From assembly GCA_025517525.1 (NCBI GenBank), contig JAOPJZ010000017.1, positions 1-64,000 of the forward strand: a DNA stretch of 64,000 nucleotides, given 5' to 3'. The position numbers and the translations under genes were made by a program. This DNA is from Natronosalvus hydrolyticus (lineage in GTDB: Archaea > Halobacteriota > Halobacteria > Halobacteriales > Natrialbaceae). The number at the start of each line of letters is the position of its first letter. The stretch's first letter is position 1. The notes beneath the pieces were generated by a model, which saw nothing but the letters and a program-made list of their open reading frames with translations, made no database searches and was not told the origin of the DNA. Positions 56,585 to 63,704 of this stretch are shown here, in pieces.

Positions 56585-57194
56585 TACTGGTTCTCACCTC
56601 TCCTTCTAATCCTAAGTCTGCGGCGTAGTCTTCCAAGTGCTGGATCGCTTCATCGGCTAACTCTGGAGCGTTGTCTATTGTGAATCCTTTTTCCTTGTTC
56701 TGAGTTAGTTCGTAGAAACTTCCGGCGTGTGGATCTCTGGTCAGGTCTGCAAGTGTTTCGGCGTAGTCGTGGTTTTTCTGGCGTGCGACCTCTTTCACTA
56801 CTTCCTGTTCTAATCGGCTAAGATTCTCCAGGTAGTCGAATCGCAGGTGTTTTTCTATGAATCGCTTGACTGCTCCGTAGAATTCCCGGACTGAGGGTGC
56901 GGTTTCGTAGCTGTATTCTTCGATGGCGGCTTCTAAACCTTGGGCGGGTAGTTCTGCTTGGATTTGGATTGTCCACGGTTCAATGACCTTAGCGTAGACT
57001 GTGACAGGTGTCTCGCTATGGTTGAATGGTAAGGCGTTCGCCCGATTCAAACACTGGTTTGATGTGTAGCCGTAGATCTCGACTTCACCAGCCTGCTTGA
57101 ATGGTTCTTGTTTCATCTCGGTACTACCCTTTCTCGTGGTGTAGGCGACGGTCTCCTCTAAGAGAGAATCCTCAATCTGGTTTTCAAAATCTAT
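56544..57194 (-). CDS. hypothetical protein, probable ATA start
   Basis: 216 residues. The first ATG (57116) is internal: coding-like sequence (NQIEDSLLEETVAYTTRKGS) reaches an ATA at 57194 that overlaps the upstream TAG stop (ATAG) and lies 12 bases from GGTGATTC. No ATG, GTG or TTG occurs in that part. Mid-protein EEYSYETAPSVREFYGAVKR and EVVKEVARQKNHDYAETLAD are helical. Same arrangement as the gene ending at 36717. Function unknown. Confidence 0.6.
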   Translation of the reverse strand: MDFENQIEDSLLEETVAYTTRKGSTEMKQEPFKQAGEVEIYGYTSNQCLNRANALPFNHSETPVTVYAKVIEPWTIQIQAELPAQGLEAAIEEYSYETAPSVREFYGAVKRFIEKHLRFDYLENLSRLEQEVVKEVARQKNHDYAETLADLTRDPHAGSFYELTQNKEKGFTIDNAPELADEAIQHLEDYAADLGLEGEVRTSSGREGERENTRCT

Positions 57195-57562
57195 GGGGAA
57201 TCACCCCCGATGTATTGTGAGAATTGGCTTTGAAGGTTTGACTCCCACGTCTCAAGCAGTCCATCAAGCCCATTTACTCCGTTCTTGTCTGCTTCGTAGA
57301 CTTGTGGGATGGTGTCGTGGTTCTGGTATTCTACCGGTGTCCACTCGTCGCCGGAAATGTCGAAGCGGACTTCGGGGGCTGACATCCTGTCCATCCGCTT
57401 TGTGTAGTATTGTTCGACGCTGAGAATGTCGTCGTAGACTTTTTCGATTACGAGGTTGTAGTGGTGTTCTCCGCCGTCGAATTCGTAGTTTTCCCCGATC
57501 TCCATCTCATACGGGTCGGTGTCTCCTTTGGCTTCAAGAAGCTGTTCTACTGTCTCCTTCAC
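57191..57562 (-). CDS. hypothetical protein
   Basis: 123 residues. Helix-strand mix: GENYEFDGGEHHYNLVIEKV and EVRFDISGDEWTPVEYQNHD, then a helical C-terminus. GTG start overlaps the upstream stop. Ends in GDSP. No family recognised. Confidence 0.55.
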   Translation of the reverse strand: MKETVEQLLEAKGDTDPYEMEIGENYEFDGGEHHYNLVIEKVYDDILSVEQYYTKRMDRMSAPEVRFDISGDEWTPVEYQNHDTIPQVYEADKNGVNGLDGLLETWESNLQSQFSQYIGGDSP

Positions 57563-57705
57563 TGCTCGGTGTCACTTCCGAAGTAGATCGCTTGGTTGTC
57601 GGTTTTCTGGCTTTGTTTTTTGAGTCGTTGTGTGGCTCGTTCTGCGGGTGTTTGATTTTGTTTTTCTTGTTGTTGTGGGAAGTATACGGGTAGTGTGTTC
57701 TTTGT
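57559..57705 (-). CDS. small polar protein
   Basis: 48 residues from TTG at 57705 (13 bases from GGTGAAACAAAT); an upstream ATG would add 12 residues but is less well placed. Very rich in Q, T and K: QQQEKQNQTPAERATQRLKK. First gene of the long minus-strand run, with a TATA box at 57746. Function unknown. Confidence 0.45.
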   Translation of the reverse strand, partial: TKNTLPVYFPQQQEKQNQTPAERATQRLKKQSQKTDNQAIYFGSDTEQ

Positions 57706-57745
57706 CAAATTTGTTTCACCTTTGTAATAGGTATTGGTCACTACA

Positions 57746-57762
57746 CTTTTTTATATGTATCC
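57746..57762 (-). promoter_or_regulatory. TATA box
   Basis: GGATACATATAAAAAAG on the minus strand about 45 bases upstream of the first gene of the 54.8-57.7 kb run. Confidence 0.65.
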
Positions 57763-57783
57763 TCTGTTGCATGGTTTCGAGTA

Positions 57784-57880
57784 CAGGGTTGTAACAGGGT
57801 TCACCGGAAAACACAGGGCTTCAAAACAGGCTCACAACAGGGTTACACCGGAACATCAAGGTTCTCAAAATGGGTTCTCA
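57784..57880. repeat. degenerate direct repeats (CAGGGTT family)
   Basis: CAGGGTT occurs as ACAGGGTTGTAACAGGGTT, then CAGGGCTTC, CAGGCTCAC, CAGGGTTACACCGG and a diverged GGTTCTC/GGGTTCTC pair, roughly every 10-25 bases. Such short iterated words in a non-coding stretch fit protein-binding iterons of an accessory origin or partition site. Not seen elsewhere in the window. Confidence 0.5.
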
Positions 57881-58160
57881 AAGGCTTCTCTCGGCTTACG
57901 ACTAACTACCGTATACGGATAAACAGGAAACTGAGGACGTACTCAACCAGCGGAATTGAGAAACAGCAAAGCACGGAATCAGCACCACTACTTTAAAAAT
58001 ACTGATAACAAACACTTCACTGTACTATCCCTGTACCCTTGAAGGGGGAGCAGGGGTGCATGGTATCACTTTCACCTGTCCTTTAACCGGGCTAAGTACC
58101 CCTATCCGTCCTTGAGCCACGACCAAAAACTGGCTCACATACTCGCTATATTTTCTTCTC
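57881..58160. other. non-coding stretch between divergent genes
   Basis: About 280 bases after the repeats with no supported gene. It includes a C/T/A-rich part and a hairpin-like CCTTGAAGGGGG. It ends in a TATA box that drives the next gene. Confidence 0.5.
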
Positions 58161-58172
58161 AGATTTATAAAC
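58161..58172 (+). promoter_or_regulatory. TATA box
   Basis: AGATTTATAAAC about 40 bases upstream of the ATG at 58211. Confidence 0.6.
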
Positions 58173-58210
58173 GAATCCTCCCCATTTGTTTATCAGAGAA
58201 ACGATAATTT

Positions 58211-58609
58211 ATGGCGAAAAACCCGACCATCAGACAGGGAAGACGTGCAACTTTCATCGCATCCCTGATCGCAATCATAATCACAGTAGTAATCGGGATA
58301 ACACAGTTATTCGGGATCGCAGAAGGAACAGCATGGACAATCGCAGTCCATGTAGCAACACTTGGAGGTACAGCACTACTTCTAAACGAAGTCTTCCTCG
58401 AAGGAAAACACACAGGAATACGGAACAGGAGCTTCACACTTGGAGAGATCATCGAAGTAGTGATCGCAGTTCTCGCACTTGTAGCAACCCTTGCAGGACT
58501 GTTATCCGACTTCACAGGAACAACACTGTTCGAAGTACCGGGACTGATCCAAGGACTCATCATACTGATAATCCCGCTACTGCTCGGACAAGAACTGTTC
58601 TCCGAATAA
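58211..58609 (+). CDS. multi-pass membrane protein
   Basis: 132 residues with four hydrophobic segments (about 14-32, 41-57, 78-98, 108-126) and a short basic N-terminus (RQGRRATF). No family recognised. Followed at 67 bases by a 56-residue plus-strand gene and then the second coupling-type ATPase, so the three may act together. Confidence 0.65.
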   Translation: MAKNPTIRQGRRATFIASLIAIIITVVIGITQLFGIAEGTAWTIAVHVATLGGTALLLNEVFLEGKHTGIRNRSFTLGEIIEVVIAVLALVATLAGLLSDFTGTTLFEVPGLIQGLIILIIPLLLGQELFSE

Positions 58610-58628
58610 CCAACCCGAATCAACCCCA

Positions 58629-58646
58629 TCTTTCTTCTTTTTCTTT
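58629..58646 (+). terminator. T-rich terminator candidate
   Basis: ATCTTTCTTCTTTTTCTT directly after the membrane-protein stop, the kind of oligo-T tract that terminates archaeal transcription. Confidence 0.4.
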
Positions 58647-58675
58647 AAAGATCAGTTCCACCATATTCTATACCA

Positions 58676-58846
58676 GTGGAACCGATCAAAGGAGTTCACC
58701 CGGAACTCATCAAACAAATGCTTGTAGTGAAGAACCTTTCTCGTAGGGAGATACAAGACCGATTCCCACATCTCACAATGGAAGACATAGACCAAGCACT
58801 CAACCAAACCAGCCAAACCGTCAAAATCACAAACCAGAAACAGTGA
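58676..58846 (+). CDS. small HTH-like protein
   Basis: 56 residues, GTG start. PELIKQMLVVKNLSRREIQD then RFPHLTMEDIDQALN reads as a helix-turn-helix pair. It lies 36 bases before the ATPase gene. Function unknown. Confidence 0.5.
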   Translation: MEPIKGVHPELIKQMLVVKNLSRREIQDRFPHLTMEDIDQALNQTSQTVKITNQKQ

Positions 58847-58881
58847 AAAAGCTCCTACCCTACTTCTTCTAATTATTCTCA

Positions 58882-60933
58882 ATGGTTGACGTTGACCGAC
58901 TACTAAGACTTGTAGAACAAGCTGGTTTAGAGGATGATCCAGAAGTACAGTACTTGTTGAGAGAAGCAGTCGTCACTCGTTCTGATCAACGGCGAAAAGA
59001 GATCCAACGACTCATCGAAGCCAAGGCCGCCGAGAAAACAGAGTACCCGTTCACCAAGAATCCAATTGTCAACAACCTCAACCAACCCGACACACTGGTA
59101 CTCGGGAAAACCTTCCAACCCCGCCGGCCATACACTCTTACAGAGGACGATCTTGCACAACACCTGCTCGCAGTAGGGGAGACAGGTAGCGGGAAGACCA
59201 CGATGATCCGTCAGATAATGACCCAGCTCACGACTCCTTTCTGGGCTTTCGACCGGAAACAAGACTACCGCCACCTCACAACGGAACTCGACCAGTTACT
59301 GGTTTTGCCTTGGAAACAACTGCGTTTCAACCCGGTAAAGCCACCGCCCGGTGTTGATCCGTATAAGTGGATACAGACCTTTACCGATATTTTCGGGCAC
59401 AGTCAATCACTGCTCTCAGGATCGAAGAACTACCTGCTCAAGTCCTTGGTCTCGCTCTACATAGACTACGAATTGTTCCGGGAGGTGGAACCACCCTTCC
59501 CCTCCTTGTTCGAACTTAAGCACTCGATCGAGGAAAACCAGGTCAACTACGTCAGGAAGACATCGAACTACCGAGACACTGTTCTCAACCGGTTAGAATC
59601 AATGCTACTGTCTTCCGGCCAAATCTTCGACTGCAGCCAAGGCTACTCCATACCCCAATTGTTGCAGAGGAACGTGGTACTCGAGATTGACGGATTGACA
59701 CGGGACACTCAACGGTTTCTGCAGCAGATCCTGTTCGCCTACGTCTACGAGTACCAGAAGCAAAACACAGACAGGGGAAACGGGGTTCAGATAGTGTTCT
59801 TCATCGATGAGGCGAAGCAAACCTTCTCGGTCTACTTGGAGAAGCAGGACGCTGCCGGGATACCAGAAATAGATGACTTGACTGCTCGTGCACGTGAAAT
59901 GGGTATCGGCTTGGTAGCTGCTGATCAGGAAGCCTCCAAACTCACCGACTCGCTCAAGGCGAACACGAAAACCAAGGTACTGCTCCCAGTCGGAGACCAG
60001 AAACAGTTCCAATCCATCGCCAAGTCGATGAACCTCTCCTCTCGACAAGCCGATTTCGCCCAAAAACTCGGAACAGGAGAAGCAATCATCCAACACGGAA
60101 ACTCAGATCCAGTACCGGTCAAACTGCACAACCACCAGCTCGAATCCACCGTCTCAGACCAAGAACTCGAAGAATTGCAGCAAAACGAGTGGGAACAACT
60201 CGAGGAAACACACCGGCAAATACCGGATTCGAATACTAACAACACTATATACGGCACTTCAGAAACCGCCTCTCAAGACACAACCCGGTCTGAAAAAGAA
60301 GGTAGAACAACCGAATCCGCCGAAACCGATCGGAACAACTTGTCCGAAGAATCTGAACTCTTGCTCAAGCATATTGCGGAAAACCCGTTCCAATTCGTGA
60401 CCGAACGGTACGAGAACTTGGGCTTCAGCTATTACAAAGGGAACAAGGCGAAAAGCAAGTTGAAAGAGAAAGAGCTGGTAGAAGAGAAGAAGCTGGAGAA
60501 GGGGAGTACTCGAGCTACCCTGTTCGAGTTCACTGACAAGGGCAGAGATCTTCTTGAAGAGATTGGTATTAAGTTCCACGTGAAAGGAAGGGGTTCAATC
60601 AGTCATCAGTACTGGCAGCATCAAGCGAAGAAAACTCTCGAAGAACAAGGTTGGCAAGCCCAGTTGGAGAAGGAAGATGCCGACGTCCACGCCACAAAAC
60701 AAGATCAGAAGGTGGCAGTGGAAATCGCAATGGGGCCGAACGGTAGGGAGATCGAACACATCCAGAAACACCTGCGTAACGGATTCCAGACAGTGGTGGT
60801 CGCCTGTAAGAACGAACAAGTACAGTCCAAATTGCAGGGCAAACTGGACTCAGACAAAATCGATGGAGAACAGGTAGAGTGGACAACGGTTCAAACGCTC
60901 AACACCATTGAAACACTTCTGAACCCGGAATAA
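58882..60933 (+). CDS. HerA/VirD4-like ATPase with C-terminal nuclease-like domain
   Basis: 683 residues. Walker A GETGSGKTTMIRQIMTQL near residue 97 and Walker B IVFFIDEAKQTF near 306, the layout of VirD4/HerA DNA pumps. Residues ~480-570 form a winged helix (VTERYENLGFSYYKGNKAKS). Residues ~575-680 contain DADVHATKQDQKVAVEIAMG, which resembles a PD-(D/E)xK core in which the usual lysine is an alanine, so catalysis is doubtful. The protein is shorter than the 28284 ATPase and likely its paralogue. It probably handles DNA ends or transfer. Confidence 0.82.
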   Translation: MVDVDRLLRLVEQAGLEDDPEVQYLLREAVVTRSDQRRKEIQRLIEAKAAEKTEYPFTKNPIVNNLNQPDTLVLGKTFQPRRPYTLTEDDLAQHLLAVGETGSGKTTMIRQIMTQLTTPFWAFDRKQDYRHLTTELDQLLVLPWKQLRFNPVKPPPGVDPYKWIQTFTDIFGHSQSLLSGSKNYLLKSLVSLYIDYELFREVEPPFPSLFELKHSIEENQVNYVRKTSNYRDTVLNRLESMLLSSGQIFDCSQGYSIPQLLQRNVVLEIDGLTRDTQRFLQQILFAYVYEYQKQNTDRGNGVQIVFFIDEAKQTFSVYLEKQDAAGIPEIDDLTARAREMGIGLVAADQEASKLTDSLKANTKTKVLLPVGDQKQFQSIAKSMNLSSRQADFAQKLGTGEAIIQHGNSDPVPVKLHNHQLESTVSDQELEELQQNEWEQLEETHRQIPDSNTNNTIYGTSETASQDTTRSEKEGRTTESAETDRNNLSEESELLLKHIAENPFQFVTERYENLGFSYYKGNKAKSKLKEKELVEEKKLEKGSTRATLFEFTDKGRDLLEEIGIKFHVKGRGSISHQYWQHQAKKTLEEQGWQAQLEKEDADVHATKQDQKVAVEIAMGPNGREIEHIQKHLRNGFQTVVVACKNEQVQSKLQGKLDSDKIDGEQVEWTTVQTLNTIETLLNPE

Positions 60934-61003
60934 AACCTCTAAAACCTTCTACCGTGTTTGTACGAGCGAGTTAACAAAGAGCCAGATAGTTGATACACGG
61001 GCT

Positions 61004-61279
61004 ATGGACGACCTCACAGGATTTCAACGCGACTTGTTGTACGTGATAGCCGGGCAGGAGCAACCCAGCGGTCAGGACGTGAAAGAAGAGGTTGAGCAGT
61101 ACTACAGCTCTGAGATCAATCACGGCCGCTTGTACCCGAACCTGGATACTGTGGTGAACAAGGAGCTGGTCGAAAAAGGCCAACTCGACCGCCGTACCAA
61201 CTACTACGATATCACCAGCGAAGGGTTAGAAACATTAGATGAACGCCGAGAGTGGGAATCTCAGTACGTAGACTTCTAA
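61004..61279 (+). CDS. PadR-family winged-helix regulator
   Basis: 91 residues. GFQRDLLYVIAGQEQPSG and NHGRLYPNLDTVVNKELVEK match the gene at 9667-9942 over most positions. Same family, likely a recent paralogue or independent copy. A PadR regulator next to the ATPase locus suggests it controls the ATPase or the DUF6610 gene, from which it is four bases away. Confidence 0.85.
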   Translation: MDDLTGFQRDLLYVIAGQEQPSGQDVKEEVEQYYSSEINHGRLYPNLDTVVNKELVEKGQLDRRTNYYDITSEGLETLDERREWESQYVDF

Positions 61280-61282
61280 AGA

Positions 61283-62098
61283 TTATACCGGTGTGAAATC
61301 TTCCCGGTACTCGACGAACTTTTTCTGAGCCTCACTTTGGAACGCCATTTTCCCGTATTCCAGGTATTCTCCGATGTAAGCGTATTCCAATTCTTCCCGG
61401 TCAGGGATGGGGTCGCCTCCCTTGTCCATGAAGATCAGGTCATCCGGCTCGATCACTGCTGGTCCGTACAAATCGATGGGTTCGGTGTCCGGCCACAAAC
61501 CCTTGCCCTGCCAAAACTCCTTGACCTCTTCCAAACTCCTCCTCACGGTTTCCCGGATCGACAAGTGATCCGCTGGCTCCCAACCACTGGGTGTCCAGTA
61601 CTCTCCGAAGTACGCACCCTTTTGCAGCCCGTTCCCATCTACTCCCCTGATATCGGCTGGCGGATCCATATGCAGGTTGGGCTGGGTCAACTCCTCGATC
61701 ACGTCAAACTGAGAGTGGGGGTTGCCTCCGAGGACGTGGACTTTCCTACCTCGCCAGTCACGAACCGAGCTGTAATCATTGGGCTTCAGTTCTGAATATC
61801 CGTTCGGATATCCCAGAGTCACTTCATGGTCCAGGATCTCGAACGCCTCCTCGAATTTCGGGACCACGATAATCTCTTTCCAAGGATGTTCCTCGAGTAG
61901 CTGGATCGCTGTCTCGTTCAAACGTTTTGCCTCGGATTCGTTGTAGGCGTCACCGAGTACCGCCACACTCGGATCATACGTTTCGAACTTGCTCAAGTAC
62001 CTGTCTAGGTCAGGGCTGTCAAACTGGTTGTCGAGGAAAACCACTGGAAGATCCACATTAGGAAATCCATCGTCCAAGAACCGATAGTCCTCTCGCAC
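61283..62098 (-). CDS. DUF6610-like protein
   Basis: 271 residues. Conserved-looking blocks: YDPSVAVLGDAYNESEAKRL, VVPKFEEAFEILDHEVTLGY, GNPHSQFDVIEELTQPNLHM, GEYWTPSGWEPADHLSIRET and FWQGKGLWPDTEPIDLYGPA. This order matches a haloarchaeal DUF6610 family as I recall it. The fold appears to be of Rossmann-like alternation with a late aromatic region. The product's role is unknown; the family is known from viruses and plasmids. Confidence 0.65.
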   Translation of the reverse strand: MREDYRFLDDGFPNVDLPVVFLDNQFDSPDLDRYLSKFETYDPSVAVLGDAYNESEAKRLNETAIQLLEEHPWKEIIVVPKFEEAFEILDHEVTLGYPNGYSELKPNDYSSVRDWRGRKVHVLGGNPHSQFDVIEELTQPNLHMDPPADIRGVDGNGLQKGAYFGEYWTPSGWEPADHLSIRETVRRSLEEVKEFWQGKGLWPDTEPIDLYGPAVIEPDDLIFMDKGGDPIPDREELEYAYIGEYLEYGKMAFQSEAQKKFVEYREDFTPV

Positions 62099-62245
62099 AC
62101 CAACAGCAAAACCGAGTTCGTACGCATCACACGCAAAAGGATGCCGATGAGAGAACCCACAATATGAAAGTTTTCGAGCCTGACCGAGTTCTATCCGCTA
62201 ACCACCCTGCAATAAGTATAATTGACAACAGGATTTTTGAAACCG

Positions 62246-62536
62246 TCAGACTCGAGCCTTTTCCTGGACTTCTACCTCTCCTGTGTTGGAAACGGTGACC
62301 TGGTAACCTTGGTATTGGAACTCAACAAGTCCATCCCCGTCCATGGACTCGATGATCCTGTCTAATGCCTCAGTATCCACTACGTCGTGAAGTGGTGGTC
62401 GAAGGTCAACAGAATCCACGCCTTCTTTCTCTGAAATCTGTTCTACAACGGTAAGGGTCGGGCTGCTCAGTGTTTGCCTGTTCACAAAAATCGTGCCCCC
62501 ATCTCCATGTCTCTCTACATCATGGTTGGTCACCAT
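62246..62536 (-). CDS. HalOD1-type output-domain protein
   Basis: 96 residues. The C-terminal ~70 residues have VDLRPPLHDVVDTEALDRII and GLVEFQYQGYQVTVSNTGEV, the haloarchaeal output domain (HalOD1) pattern. The domain is essentially confined to Halobacteria and often follows sensor modules; here it stands alone. Start is GTG or ATG near 62536. Function unknown. Confidence 0.7.
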   Translation of the reverse strand: MVTNHDVERHGDGGTIFVNRQTLSSPTLTVVEQISEKEGVDSVDLRPPLHDVVDTEALDRIIESMDGDGLVEFQYQGYQVTVSNTGEVEVQEKARV

Positions 62537-62563
62537 GCTGGGTTATAAAACTCCGTAAAAACA

Positions 62564-62701
62564 TTATCGATGATTATAGACAGAGATCTCGATCTTCCCT
62601 TCCTCCAATAGCTGTTTAACCTCTTCTGGAGAAAGAAAAATCGGTGCTCCTACAACCTGGTCTGAACGGTCTCTGATGACGTTGACTTCGTGCTCTCCAA
62701 T
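62564..62701 (-). CDS. 45-residue protein with ATT start
   Basis: Frame with VIRDRSDQVVGAPIFLSPEE and QLLEEGKIEISVYNHR that starts at an ATT exactly 15 bases from GGTGAGAACCAGCG, inside the end of the integrase gene (52-base overlap). No ATG, GTG or TTG lies near the start. Strand-turn-helix character: possibly a small excisionase-like or HTH protein, but that is a guess. Confidence 0.5.
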   Translation of the reverse strand: MGEHEVNVIRDRSDQVVGAPIFLSPEEVKQLLEEGKIEISVYNHR

Positions 62702-63702
62702 CGCTGGTTCTCACCTCCACCGTCTGTCCTGGTGTACAGGTTGAGGGGTTTGATGATCTCGAGGTACTCGTCTCTGACTTCGTCTCGTGGAATCTTGGTG
62801 TAGAGGTCCATGACTTCTTTGTCTCCGTCTCCTCTGAGGTAGCGGGTGTAGTGGTCGGGCATCCCGTTGTTCCGCATCAGACTGGTGAAGATCGTCCGGT
62901 AATAGTGCGGTGTGAACTTCTTATGCCAGTCTTGTTCATCCACTTTGTCCATGACTCCGGCTTTCACTGCTGCTCGTCGGACAACACGCCGAACACGCTC
63001 TCTTTTGATTCGGTCACCACGGATTGAGACGAACATGTACGGAGAATCGTTCGAGGACAAGGCTTTCAACCGGTTCAAAGCCAGAATCGTTTCCTGGTCT
63101 ACAGGGTTGACTGTGGTGGTGCCTCCTTTCCGGTTGGTGAACCGTACGAACCCGTCCTCCAACAAGAGGTCTTCTTCCTTGAGTGTGAGGACTTCTCGGA
63201 TTCGGGCTCCGGTTTTCGCCATTAGGATGGCTGCAGTCTTGTCACGTGGATCCGGGATGTTACGGATGATCTCTCTCCCGTTTTCCCACGTAGCTGTTTC
63301 TGGTCGTGGCTTCTTCTCCTTCGGAATCTCCTCTAACACTACTCTTGCTGGGTTGCCTGTGATGTCCTCGAACCGTGGTCGGAACAATGCCCACGTGTAG
63401 AACGCTGACAGACTTTCTACGTATCGGCGCTTGGTGTTCTGAGCCACGCCTCGGTCGTTCAAGTCGAGAACGTATTCTTCGATATCTCCTACAGTAACTT
63501 CGCTGGGATGGGTGTCGGGGAAGTGTTCGTGGAAGAACTTACTGGCAGTCCTACTGTAACTGTTGAGTGTTCGTCTGGAGGCTCCGCCTGTGGAGTCCTT
63601 GGATTTGAGCCACTGGTTGATGCAGTCGTGCTTGTTCTTGAACACCTGTTTCTCCCACTCCTCATGATCGAGCAGGATTTCATGCTTCCGAGGAGGAGCC
63701 AT
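62650..63702 (-). CDS. tyrosine recombinase (integrase)
   Basis: 350 residues. Core-binding N-terminus (residues ~20-110), catalytic part with R167 in KTGARIREVLTL, K192 in RKGGTTT, H266 and R269 in TPHYYRTIF and the nucleophile Y301 in EVMDLYTKIP. Family length and order are complete, so active site is intact. Tyrosine integrases insert elements at att sites, often in tRNA genes. ATG start 16 bases from GAGGTGAGTCAATAG. No att repeat found in the window. Confidence 0.9.
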   Translation of the reverse strand: MAPPRKHEILLDHEEWEKQVFKNKHDCINQWLKSKDSTGGASRRTLNSYSRTASKFFHEHFPDTHPSEVTVGDIEEYVLDLNDRGVAQNTKRRYVESLSAFYTWALFRPRFEDITGNPARVVLEEIPKEKKPRPETATWENGREIIRNIPDPRDKTAAILMAKTGARIREVLTLKEEDLLLEDGFVRFTNRKGGTTTVNPVDQETILALNRLKALSSNDSPYMFVSIRGDRIKRERVRRVVRRAAVKAGVMDKVDEQDWHKKFTPHYYRTIFTSLMRNNGMPDHYTRYLRGDGDKEVMDLYTKIPRDEVRDEYLEIIKPLNLYTRTDGGGENQRLESTKSTSSETVQTRL

Positions 63703-63704
63703 AA

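Noticed and set aside
16063..62701. Frameshift or sequencing error as an explanation for missing ATG starts
   Set aside because: Too many loci, each with an intact frame, an in-frame stop just upstream and the same GGTGA spacing; errors would not keep this spacing. Kept only as a residual risk for single loci.
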